44,297 nucleotides of DNA, taken from the IMG/VR virus record IMGVR_UViG_3300032116_000408, positions 1 to 44,297 of that record; one strand, 5' to 3'. How positions within the stretch are numbered: position 1 is the first letter of the stretch; each line of letters starts with the position of its first letter. This document shows, one piece after another, positions 1 to 8,603 of the stretch. The notes beneath the pieces were generated by a model. It was not told the origin of the DNA. It ran no database searches and was given only the letters and a program-made list of their open reading frames with translations. Made by a program: the position numbers and the translations under genes. The DNA is from a virus.

Positions 1-2
1 AG

Positions 3-2009
3 TTTGATAACATGTTTAGTTATGGTGAGGGTAACATAATTGATTTCACAAAACTAAAAGGCACTATCGGATTATTTGCACCAAATGCAAGTGGTAAATC
101 AAGCATCATGGATGCACTTGCATTTTGTGTATTTGATAAGTTTAGTAAAGGGTTCAAAGCATCACATGTTTTAAATACTCAAAAGATGAGCTTTCGTTGT
201 AAATTTAATTTTGAGGTCAACGGTGTTGATTACTTTATTGAACGTGATGGTAAATCCGATAAAAAAGGAAATGTTAAAGTTGAGGTTAAGTTCTATAAAA
301 TAGAAAACGGTAATGAAGTACCATTAAACGGAGAAGCTCGGCGAAGTACAAATGATATAATCAGAGATTACGTAGGCACGTATGAAGATTTTATTTTAAC
401 GGTTCTTAGTATACAAAATAGTAAGGCCGGATCTTTTATCGATCTGGGTCAAACTGAACGTAAAGATTTGTTGTGCCAATTTATGGGATTAACTGTATTT
501 GATCAATTGTATAATTTGGCAAATGATAAGTTTAAAGAAACAAATACACTTTTAAAGAATGTAAGCAAAGAACAGTTACTACAAGAATTACAAAATGTAT
601 CCAGTAGTATTGATAGTAATAATACAAGTATTACACAATACAATTTAGAAGTAAAAGACTTAGAATCTAAAAAAGATGATCATAATAACAAGTTATTAGA
701 ACTATCAAATAATGTTATTAAGACATCTTCGTTTGATATTGACATTACTAAACTAGAATCCGAAAAGAAATCTTTAGAATCTAATATCAATAGATTTGAA
801 AAAGATATCAATGATAAAAAGACCAAGTTTTCATCTATTGAAACTGAGTTATATAGTTTATCTTCTTCATTAAAAAGTTGTGAAAATATAGAAACCGATT
901 ATGATCAATATAAAATTTATAAAGATGAAGAATCAAAAAAATCTTCAGAAATTGATAAGCTTAAAGTAGTAGTTAAAAATAAAATTGATAAACTTAAAAA
1001 ATTAGAAGAACACAAATATGATCCTAATTGTACGTATTGTATAAATAACGTTTTTGTGAAAGATGCTATCAAGACTAAAGAAGAACTGGAACATGATAAA
1101 AACAAAGGAAAATTATTGGTAGAAGAATATAATGTTATTAAATCTAAGTTAGATTTTTTTGGTGACATTGAATCTCGTTACAAAGAATGTCAACGTGTAA
1201 ATTCTGAAAAGGTTAGATTAGAAAAATCCAAAGAGATTTTGTCTACAGCAATACTACGTGATGAAAATTTTAAAATCAGATTACAAAACGATTTGAGTAA
1301 TGTAATTCATAATATTGAAAATTTTTATAAAAATAAAGATATTATTGAAAATAACATCAAGTTAATAACAGAAATTGATGTTGTAAAATCTTCTATCAAA
1401 GATTATGAATCTCAGATTAAATCATTGAATAATAAATTGTTTAATATTTCTACGGAAAAAGGAAGACTTGAGTTGCAGTATAAAAATACTACCGATCAAC
1501 TTAGCAAAGTTAAAGAGCTTGAAGATTCGTATGAGTCTTATAAACTATATACCAATGTTATAAGTCGGGATGGAATTCCGTATGAAATTATTACCAAGAC
1601 TTTGCCTGAAATTGAAAAAGAAGTTAATAATATTCTTCAACAGTTAGTTGAGTTTACAGTAACTATGCAAACAGATGGTAAGAATATTATGACTAATATA
1701 GTTTATGACGATAAACGTTGGCCACTTGAAATGGCAAGTGGCATGGAGAAGTTTGTAAGTGGATTAGCAATTAGAGTTGCTTTAATTAATATTAGTAATT
1801 TGCCTAGACCAAATATTATTTGTATAGACGAAGGATTTGGATGTGCTGACAGTGATCATTTGGGTCAAATGGGCGTGTTGTTTAATTATTTAAAACATCA
1901 ATTTGAGTTCATATGGATAATCAGCCATTTGGACCAAATGCGTGATATGGTGGATACCAGAGTGGAAATAAAAAAAGAAGGAGGATATAGTAAAGTAGTA
2001 TGTATTTAA
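3..2009 (+). CDS. gp46/Rad50-like recombination nuclease ATPase subunit (5' end outside window)
   Basis: SMC/Rad50-type ATPase, the equivalent of T4 gp46, which with gp47 processes DNA ends for recombination-dependent replication. The reading frame is open to the first bases of the window (F-D-N precedes the first Met at 12), so the true start lies upstream. Counting from that Met, a Walker A variant (APNASGKSS, residues 23-31) lies near the N-terminus. A long charged coiled coil is broken by a CxxC zinc hook (C340, C343). The ABC signature region (ASGMEKFVSG, about 575-584), Walker B (IICIDEGFG, D606 E607) and the H-loop (WIISHLDQ) follow. The family layout is therefore complete apart from the extreme N-terminus. 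The next gene starts 4 nt after the stop. A partner gp47 is not in the window and would be expected upstream. Confidence 0.9.
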   Translation, partial: FDNMFSYGEGNIIDFTKLKGTIGLFAPNASGKSSIMDALAFCVFDKFSKGFKASHVLNTQKMSFRCKFNFEVNGVDYFIERDGKSDKKGNVKVEVKFYKIENGNEVPLNGEARRSTNDIIRDYVGTYEDFILTVLSIQNSKAGSFIDLGQTERKDLLCQFMGLTVFDQLYNLANDKFKETNTLLKNVSKEQLLQELQNVSSSIDSNNTSITQYNLEVKDLESKKDDHNNKLLELSNNVIKTSSFDIDITKLESEKKSLESNINRFEKDINDKKTKFSSIETELYSLSSSLKSCENIETDYDQYKIYKDEESKKSSEIDKLKVVVKNKIDKLKKLEEHKYDPNCTYCINNVFVKDAIKTKEELEHDKNKGKLLVEEYNVIKSKLDFFGDIESRYKECQRVNSEKVRLEKSKEILSTAILRDENFKIRLQNDLSNVIHNIENFYKNKDIIENNIKLITEIDVVKSSIKDYESQIKSLNNKLFNISTEKGRLELQYKNTTDQLSKVKELEDSYESYKLYTNVISRDGIPYEIITKTLPEIEKEVNNILQQLVEFTVTMQTDGKNIMTNIVYDDKRWPLEMASGMEKFVSGLAIRVALINISNLPRPNIICIDEGFGCADSDHLGQMGVLFNYLKHQFEFIWIISHLDQMRDMVDTRVEIKKEGGYSKVVCI

Positions 2010-2013
2010 TATT

Positions 2014-4653
2014 ATGAAAATTTTGTTTATAACACCTCACTTATCTACCGGAGGAGCTCCTCAATACCTTTTAAAAAAAATATTAGAATTGATAAATAAC
2101 CACGAAATTTATTGTATTGAATATTCAAATATTACAGGAGGAGTTTTGGTTGTTCAAAGATCACAGATAGAACAATTATTGGGTAATAAACTTATAACTC
2201 TGACGGATAATAAAACCGAATTGATCGATCATATAAAAAATATAAATCCGGATATAATTCATTTAGAAGAATTGCCCGAATATTTTTGTGACCGAGAAAT
2301 ATCCAAAAAAATATATACCAATGAACGATCATATAAGATCATAGAAACCTCACACGACAGTAGTTTTAATATTTCACAAAAACAATTTTTTCCTGATAGT
2401 TTCGTTTTTGTTAGTGAGTATCAAAAAAACATGTTTTCACCGTTATCTATACCATCTTACGTGGTAGAGTATCCTATATCATATAAAGTAAAAACTGATC
2501 GTAATAAATCACTTTTAAATCTCGGATTGGATCCTAATAAAAAACATTTTCTGAATGTTGGGTTGTTTACTTCTAGAAAAAATCAGTCTGAAATTATTGA
2601 TTATGCCAGAAAATTATTAGATAAAAACGTACAATTTCATTTTGTCGGTAACCAAGCGGATAATTTTAAAAGCTATTGGGAACCTTTAATGAAAAGTTTT
2701 CCTGCAAATTGTAAATGGTGGGGAGAAAGACGAGACGTTGATACGTTTTACAACGCTATGGATGTTTTTATTTTTACTTCAAGAGGACACGCTAACGATA
2801 AAGAAACAAGTCCTTTAGTTTTAAGAGAAGCAATTGGTTGGAATATGCCTATATTGATGTATAATCTACCTGTATACTGTGGGATGTACAATAAATATAA
2901 AAATATTACGTGGTTAACTAATGATTTGGAAGATAATCTATTTTTAATAAAAAATTTCATATCTGATACCGTTATCAATGAGTCTACCGACCCCAAAACA
3001 ACATTAGATACATCTGTTAAAATTAATAATTTATTCAACGTTAAGTTTGAAAATTCAAATAAAATTGTTTTTGAATATTTAAGCGATAAAAATATAGAAT
3101 GTCACGTTGTTATAAAAGATGTTGATTCAAATATTCCTATCTATAATTTTAAGAATATTTTTTATAAAAATTCGACATTTTGGACCATTCCTATTCCAAC
3201 ACACGTGTTTGATTTTGAAAAAGAAGATACGTTTCGTGGATTTTTAATAGAAATATATGATCTAAATAAAAAAATAATAACGTCTACGGAATTGTATATT
3301 GATAAAAATAGAAAGAATGATAAATTTAAATTTAATATAATAAATCCTTTTGATTTGTTATTTCACAACTATCTAGAAATGTTTGTGAAAAAAAATTATG
3401 ATTGTTATGGTATAGATAATTTATCTACAGTTATAGATATAGGTGCAAACTCAGGATTATTTTCTAAACTGTGTTTTGATAAAAACGCAAAACAAATTTT
3501 TGCTATAGAGCCAAACATAAATTGTTTATCAAACTTACGTAGTATTTTTAACGACGAAAACAGAATTACAATTATTAATAAAGCTATCTCTGACTTTGTG
3601 GGGACGGTTGATTTGTATACAAACGATGATTGTACTACGTTAAGTTCTTTATATAAAGAACACGCTAATACTAATACTTGTACTCAAACCGTAGATTGTA
3701 CTACTTTGGAAAAAATAGTTAATGATTATAACATTAAACAAATATCTCTGCTTAAACTAGACGTAGAAGGAGCCGAGTATTCTATATTAGAAAATCTAAA
3801 CAAAAATATTTATGATATCACCGATTCAATTTTATTGGAATATCATGACAATAAAGACAAACGTGTTAAAAAGCTAGTGGAAATATTAGAATCACATGGA
3901 TTTAGTATTTTACAAGTTAGAAATCACAGTAAAAATAACGAAGATATAATTGACAATTATCTAAATATAGATAATGCAACTATATATGCAAAAAAAGAAA
4001 ATAAAAAAGAGTTACTAGTTACTGATATAGAATTCCTTAAAAAAGAAATTGCTAATATAAAAGGAATTTGCCATGTAGGATCTCACGTAGGAGCTGAAGT
4101 TAAAGAATATGTTAAAAATGATGTAGATACAATGGTTTGGGTCGAAGCCAATTATTTAATATTAAATAAATTAATTAATAATACGGCTAAGTTTGGTAAA
4201 AAACAATATTGGTTACCGTTTACTCTTTATAATAAAGATGATATAATTAAAAATTTTAATATATCAAATAACGAAGAAAGTTCTTCCGTTTTAGAGTTAG
4301 GAGAAGAACATAAAAAACAATATCCACACATTCACTATAATAATAAAATATCGGTATTGACAAAAAGATTTGATACATATGTCAATAGTCAGACTGATTT
4401 TAATTGGAATGATATTAATATGTTAGTAGTAGATTGTCAAGGATCAGATTTACAGGTTTTAGAAGGATTCGGAGATTTACTACACTCACCTTCGTTAAAG
4501 ATAATAAAAACAGAAGTAAACATAGGTAATATGTATGAAGGAAATGCTTCGGAAGAAGATATAGTTAAATATTTGTCAAACTTTAATTTTATTAAAAAGT
4601 ATTGGTTTTACACATATCATCAGTGGGGCGATATTGTTTTTGTTAAAAATTAA
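2014..4653 (+). CDS. Multidomain GT4 glycosyltransferase - FkbM methyltransferase - FkbM-like methyltransferase
   Basis: An 879-residue fusion for glycan assembly. Residues 1 to about 320 form a GT4 (GT-B fold) glycosyltransferase: N-terminal TPHLSTGGAPQYL, NVGLFTSRKNQ at the start of the second Rossmann half, and the donor-binding segment ending ETSPLVLREAIGWNMP. About 335-450 is a beta-rich linker. About 470-655 is an FkbM-family SAM methyltransferase, with VIDIGANSG (473-481) as the SAM loop and LKLDVEGAEY (from 580). A second, more divergent FkbM-like domain follows: GICHVGSHVGAE from 684 and VVDCQGSDLQVLEG around 804-817. FkbM enzymes O-methylate hydroxyls, often on sugars. The gene begins 4 nt after the gp46-like stop and ends 4 nt before the next glycosyltransferase start, so it heads a tight three-gene sugar block. 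Acceptor and donor are unknown. Confidence 0.85.
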   Translation: MKILFITPHLSTGGAPQYLLKKILELINNHEIYCIEYSNITGGVLVVQRSQIEQLLGNKLITLTDNKTELIDHIKNINPDIIHLEELPEYFCDREISKKIYTNERSYKIIETSHDSSFNISQKQFFPDSFVFVSEYQKNMFSPLSIPSYVVEYPISYKVKTDRNKSLLNLGLDPNKKHFLNVGLFTSRKNQSEIIDYARKLLDKNVQFHFVGNQADNFKSYWEPLMKSFPANCKWWGERRDVDTFYNAMDVFIFTSRGHANDKETSPLVLREAIGWNMPILMYNLPVYCGMYNKYKNITWLTNDLEDNLFLIKNFISDTVINESTDPKTTLDTSVKINNLFNVKFENSNKIVFEYLSDKNIECHVVIKDVDSNIPIYNFKNIFYKNSTFWTIPIPTHVFDFEKEDTFRGFLIEIYDLNKKIITSTELYIDKNRKNDKFKFNIINPFDLLFHNYLEMFVKKNYDCYGIDNLSTVIDIGANSGLFSKLCFDKNAKQIFAIEPNINCLSNLRSIFNDENRITIINKAISDFVGTVDLYTNDDCTTLSSLYKEHANTNTCTQTVDCTTLEKIVNDYNIKQISLLKLDVEGAEYSILENLNKNIYDITDSILLEYHDNKDKRVKKLVEILESHGFSILQVRNHSKNNEDIIDNYLNIDNATIYAKKENKKELLVTDIEFLKKEIANIKGICHVGSHVGAEVKEYVKNDVDTMVWVEANYLILNKLINNTAKFGKKQYWLPFTLYNKDDIIKNFNISNNEESSSVLELGEEHKKQYPHIHYNNKISVLTKRFDTYVNSQTDFNWNDINMLVVDCQGSDLQVLEGFGDLLHSPSLKIIKTEVNIGNMYEGNASEEDIVKYLSNFNFIKKYWFYTYHQWGDIVFVKN

Positions 4654-4657
4654 TCAT

Positions 4658-6373
4658 ATGAAATTAAGCGTAATAATACCGTGTTATAAATTTGAAGAGT
4701 ACATAGAGGAATGTGTAAATTCTGTACTTAATCAACAAGTTGATTTTGAATATGAAATAATAGTTAGGGATGATGGTTCTAATGATAACACTTACAATAT
4801 TATTCATAGTAAATTTTCTCATTTAAAAAATTTGAAATTGTTGGATAACAGTGTTAATTACGGCGTTTCTCACAATCCAATCATTCTTAATAAAGAATGT
4901 AAAGGCGAATACGTATTTTATATAGATGGAGACGATTATCTTACAGATATAAATTATTTTCAAAGAGCCGTTAGTTTTTTAGACAATAATAAACAATATG
5001 TAGTCTATTCTTCTGGATGTAAGTATAAACAAAATGATAAAATATTTCCAGAAACACACTGGGTTTGTAGTTCTTTAAAGATTGTTAAATTGAAAGATCT
5101 GCTTATAACAAATTATATTTGTTTTGGTAGAGTGTATAGAAGATTAGAAATAAATACAATGGATAAATTTTTGAATTATCCATATCCCGATTGGATTTTT
5201 AATTTTGAACTTTTAAAAAACGGCGATGGTTATTGTGATAATGATAAATGTGTTGGAATTTATAGGTTTAGAGAGTCGTGTGTATTTAGTACTAAAACCG
5301 ATGAGGAAAAAAATGTTAATAATGAAATAATAAAAAGAGAATTAGAACGTAGATATGTACATCATGTAAATAAAACTATTACTATAATTGATAGTTTTGT
5401 TCATAACGATGCTATCAAAAATAAACTAAGTAATACTTTAAATTGGATGAAAGAAGATGGACACGAAGTACTCTTAGTTTCTAATACTCTTATAGACATA
5501 AACATTATAAACGGAGTTAAATATTATTTATATGATAGTAATAATAACCTGTTTAGTGATACCTATACTAATTTACCGTATTTAGATACTTGGAAATTAA
5601 TTGGTAATATGGAATGTCACGATATATCTTATAGTCTCCAAAAACACGGTTTATCTGTATTAATAAATTTATTTAATTCTTTAATGTATGCTAAAAATTT
5701 GGGCTATACACATTTTCAAAGATTTGAAGTTGACGATTTGTACGGACCAAACTCTAGAAAATATATAAAAAATATTCCATTAGAATGTTTTTTTCAAAAT
5801 AAAAAAGGATTATTTTATTACAATGATAATAATAATCCACCGGACATATCTTTTCACTATTTCTATTGTGAAATAGACTATTTTTTAAATAAAATTAAAA
5901 AAATAACATGTGAATTAGATTATAAAAATTATTTACATGAAATTTATAATAATAATGATTTTAAAATAGTAGAAGTTTTTATATACGATTATCTTAAAAA
6001 AAATAAAGACGATGAAATTTTAAAAAAATCCGGTGGAGATCAAATGAAAAATGATTTTAAAGATACCATATGGAATACTGAAACCTCGGTATCTAATTAC
6101 GACAGTAAATATAGAGGATGTACCACAAGATTGTATAAATACAAAGATGAATATATATTACTAACATATAATTATACACCCAACGAAATTAAAAGATTTA
6201 TAAAAGTAGAATTTACGGATAATACAACTACATATATTAATCACACGGTTTCTTGTATACATGCTTGGAATTTTAATAATTTGAGCAAAAATACAAAAAA
6301 AATAGATGTTTATCAAAACGATATTTTGTTGTATACTGAAAAAACAGAAGATGTAAGTAGTTATATAAATTAA
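4658..6373 (+). CDS. GT2 family glycosyltransferase with long unknown C-terminal domain
   Basis: The first 220 residues are a GT-A fold family 2 glycosyltransferase: KLSVIIPCYKFEEYIEECVN at the N-terminus, EIIVRDDGSNDNT (nucleotide binding), and YIDGDDYL as the DXD-type metal/nucleotide site. The remaining 340 or so residues do not match a family I recognise. They include THFQRFEVDDLYGPNS, which looks like another nucleotide-sugar-like pocket, and a beta-rich end. An upstream ATG at 4634 would overlap the preceding gene by 20 nt. I prefer 4658, where the classic GT2 N-terminus begins 4 nt after the previous stop. It probably adds sugars in the same pathway as its neighbours; the substrate cannot be read from sequence. 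Confidence 0.85.
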   Translation: MKLSVIIPCYKFEEYIEECVNSVLNQQVDFEYEIIVRDDGSNDNTYNIIHSKFSHLKNLKLLDNSVNYGVSHNPIILNKECKGEYVFYIDGDDYLTDINYFQRAVSFLDNNKQYVVYSSGCKYKQNDKIFPETHWVCSSLKIVKLKDLLITNYICFGRVYRRLEINTMDKFLNYPYPDWIFNFELLKNGDGYCDNDKCVGIYRFRESCVFSTKTDEEKNVNNEIIKRELERRYVHHVNKTITIIDSFVHNDAIKNKLSNTLNWMKEDGHEVLLVSNTLIDINIINGVKYYLYDSNNNLFSDTYTNLPYLDTWKLIGNMECHDISYSLQKHGLSVLINLFNSLMYAKNLGYTHFQRFEVDDLYGPNSRKYIKNIPLECFFQNKKGLFYYNDNNNPPDISFHYFYCEIDYFLNKIKKITCELDYKNYLHEIYNNNDFKIVEVFIYDYLKKNKDDEILKKSGGDQMKNDFKDTIWNTETSVSNYDSKYRGCTTRLYKYKDEYILLTYNYTPNEIKRFIKVEFTDNTTTYINHTVSCIHAWNFNNLSKNTKKIDVYQNDILLYTEKTEDVSSYIN

Positions 6374-6389
6374 AAAATTGATATTTAAA

Positions 6390-8513
6390 ATGAAAATTGT
6401 ACAAGTACATCCAGGCATTTTACCAATTCCACCAAATGGTTGGGGGGCGGTTGAAAAAATTATATGGGAATATAAAAAAGCTTTTGAGAAAATGGGTCAT
6501 GTATGTGACATTTTATATTTAAATGATATAGATCCATCTAAATATGATGTAATACACGTACACGTTGCAAATTTAGCAATTATGCTTCGTAATAAAAATA
6601 TTCCTTATTTTTTTACATGTCACGATCACCACGCTTTTTTGTATACAAAAGAAAGTAATGTTTTTAAAGAAAATTACGAAGCCGCTAAATATTCTTTGAA
6701 GACTTTTGTACCAGCAAAGTATTTGGTTGAATATTTTGATTTAAAAAACGTTTTATATTTAAGTCACGGTGTAAATAACGAATTTTTTAAACCGTCACAA
6801 AATAATTTTAACACACATCGTTTGTTATGTGTTGCTAATAACGGTATAGCTCACGATAAATCGTATGATAGAAAAGGATTTTCATATGCTATACATGCAG
6901 CTGAGAAATTAAATTTACCTATTACCATAGCAGGTCCAGAAAATAATAAACATTTTTTTAAAAAATTCAATTCCGACTATGAAAAATTAACTTTAAAATT
7001 TAATTTAAACGAACAAGAATTATTAAAAGAGTACCAATCACATTCAATATTTTTACATTTATCAGATTTGGAAGCTGGTCATCCAAATTTAACTTTGTTG
7101 GAATCAATTGGGTGTGGATTACCAATAGTAGGAACATACGAAAAAAATAACGAATTGGAAGGTTTGTATAAAGTTGAAAGAGACGTTGACTGTATTGTTA
7201 ATGGCATCAATTATGTCATTGCTAATTATGAACAATTTAAAAATAAATGTTTATTTACATCAAAAATTAAAAGTTGGGATAATATTGTAATGAATTTAAT
7301 TAACATATATAACAATCAAACGATGGCTACACAATTGGTGGACATATACAATAATACAGAAATAACTTATAAGTCTCCAATTAATCCGATTGAAATCAAA
7401 AACGAATTTGTTTTTGATTTCAATAATGGACCAAAAGTAGAAATATTAGGATCAATCACGAAAAAATATAATATAAAAATGAAAGATCTTAATTCAAGTC
7501 AAATATTATATGAAACCGATATCACCAATAATATGTGGTGTGTAGCTAGTAAAAAATATTATATTCCGTGGAGAATTGAAATAAAAGATATAGAAACAAA
7601 TGAAATTTTTATATACGATCTTAATTTAGAAAATAAAAATGTTAAAATAATAAACGAGTCTCCTTCACTTGGAGATTATATATCGTGGATTTCTTATATT
7701 GATAAATTTCAGAAAACTCATAAGTGTATAGTTGATATATACACACCAAATAAAAATATATTTAAAGACTCATATCCAAATTTAAATTTTTATAATTATA
7801 ATCAAAATTTAAATAGTAATTATTTTGCTACATATAGAATAGGTTGTTTTGACCCATCCGACAGAAATTTATCACCTAAAGATTATAGAGAACAAAACTT
7901 ACAAGAAATTTCGGCAAATATTCTTGGTTTTGATTACGTAGAAATAACTCCTAGTATAATTGTGAACAACACTACACGTAAACTTGATGAAAAATACGTA
8001 TGTATTTCTACTGCATCAACGTCAGGTTGTAAACATTGGCAATATGACGGTGGATGGCAAAAAACTGTAGATTATTTGAATAAAATCGGATATAAAGTAG
8101 TTGTCATTCAAAAAGAACCGTTAAATTACATGGATTTAAAAAATTTATATAATGTGGTTCATCCAAAAACAGAAAATATCAATGATGCGATAAATTGGCT
8201 TTATAACTGCGAATTTTTTATAGGATTGAGTTCGGGTATTAGTTGGCTTGCTTGGGCATTACGTAAACCTGTAATTTTAATAAGCGGATTTACTAAAACT
8301 TTCAATGAGTTTTCCACTCCTTATAGATTAATAAACGAGTCGGTTTGTAACGGTTGTTGGAACAATAGTTTGTACAAATTAGACGGAGGAGATTGGAATT
8401 GGTGTCCTGTTAATAAAAATACAAAAGATCACTTTATATGTACTAAAACTATAACTCCCGATCAAGTAATTGATACAATCAATAAATTAACGGTTGATAA
8501 AAATTTGTTATAA
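6390..8513 (+). CDS. GT4 glycosyltransferase fused to a TibC/Aah-type (BAHT) O-heptosyltransferase domain
   Basis: Residues 1 to about 310 are a GT4 glycosyltransferase (NGWGAVEKIIWEY, FTCHDHHAF, and the EAGHPNLTLLESIGCGLPIV donor site from 228). Residues about 330 to 707 match the bacterial autotransporter heptosyltransferase family (TibC, Aah). There is a beta domain with NGPKVEILGS, then SPSLGDYISWISYID (from about 425), GLSSGISWLAWALRKP (from 612), NEFSTPYRLIN, and the diagnostic iron-finger cysteines C653, C656, C672 and C684 (CNGC...WNWCP...C). In that family the enzyme adds heptose to Ser residues of strand-loop-strand repeats on surface autotransporters. The start is set at the ATG 6390, where the GT4 fold begins (an ATG at 6378 is possible). 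It is the last gene of the sugar block; the tail sheath follows after a leader. A likely target is a phage virion protein or a host surface glycan (inference). Confidence 0.85.
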   Translation: MKIVQVHPGILPIPPNGWGAVEKIIWEYKKAFEKMGHVCDILYLNDIDPSKYDVIHVHVANLAIMLRNKNIPYFFTCHDHHAFLYTKESNVFKENYEAAKYSLKTFVPAKYLVEYFDLKNVLYLSHGVNNEFFKPSQNNFNTHRLLCVANNGIAHDKSYDRKGFSYAIHAAEKLNLPITIAGPENNKHFFKKFNSDYEKLTLKFNLNEQELLKEYQSHSIFLHLSDLEAGHPNLTLLESIGCGLPIVGTYEKNNELEGLYKVERDVDCIVNGINYVIANYEQFKNKCLFTSKIKSWDNIVMNLINIYNNQTMATQLVDIYNNTEITYKSPINPIEIKNEFVFDFNNGPKVEILGSITKKYNIKMKDLNSSQILYETDITNNMWCVASKKYYIPWRIEIKDIETNEIFIYDLNLENKNVKIINESPSLGDYISWISYIDKFQKTHKCIVDIYTPNKNIFKDSYPNLNFYNYNQNLNSNYFATYRIGCFDPSDRNLSPKDYREQNLQEISANILGFDYVEITPSIIVNNTTRKLDEKYVCISTASTSGCKHWQYDGGWQKTVDYLNKIGYKVVVIQKEPLNYMDLKNLYNVVHPKTENINDAINWLYNCEFFIGLSSGISWLAWALRKPVILISGFTKTFNEFSTPYRLINESVCNGCWNNSLYKLDGGDWNWCPVNKNTKDHFICTKTITPDQVIDTINKLTVDKNLL

Positions 8514-8515
8514 AA

Positions 8516-8560
8516 TAAAAAAAGATATAATAAATAGTTTAATCTTCCTTTTTTTATTTT
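8516..8560 (+). terminator. Possible imperfect terminator after the glycosyltransferase block
   Basis: An A-rich arm ending AAAGAT (to 8526) can pair with ATCTT (8542-8546) and, after a CC bulge, with the T-run that follows. The loop is about 15 nt. The U-rich 3' arm and its place just after the last sugar gene fit a weak intrinsic terminator, but the stem is nearly all A-T. Confidence 0.35.
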
Positions 8561-8593
8561 ATATTTATTGATTAAATATAACTTTTGAAAGGA
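8561..8593 (+). promoter_or_regulatory. Sheath leader: ATATTTATT variant and ribosome binding site
   Basis: ATATTTATT (8561-8569) is a one-base variant of the nonamer found before many late genes here, but it lies 34 nt from the start codon. A recognisable Shine-Dalgarno GAAAGGA (8587-8593) sits 10 nt before the sheath ATG, one of few clear ones in the window. Confidence 0.45.
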
Positions 8594-8603
8594 TATTAAC
8601 ATT

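Noticed and set aside
4634-4657. Upstream ATG for the GT2 gene
   Set aside because: It overlaps the previous gene by 20 nt. The GT2 fold begins at the ATG 4658.
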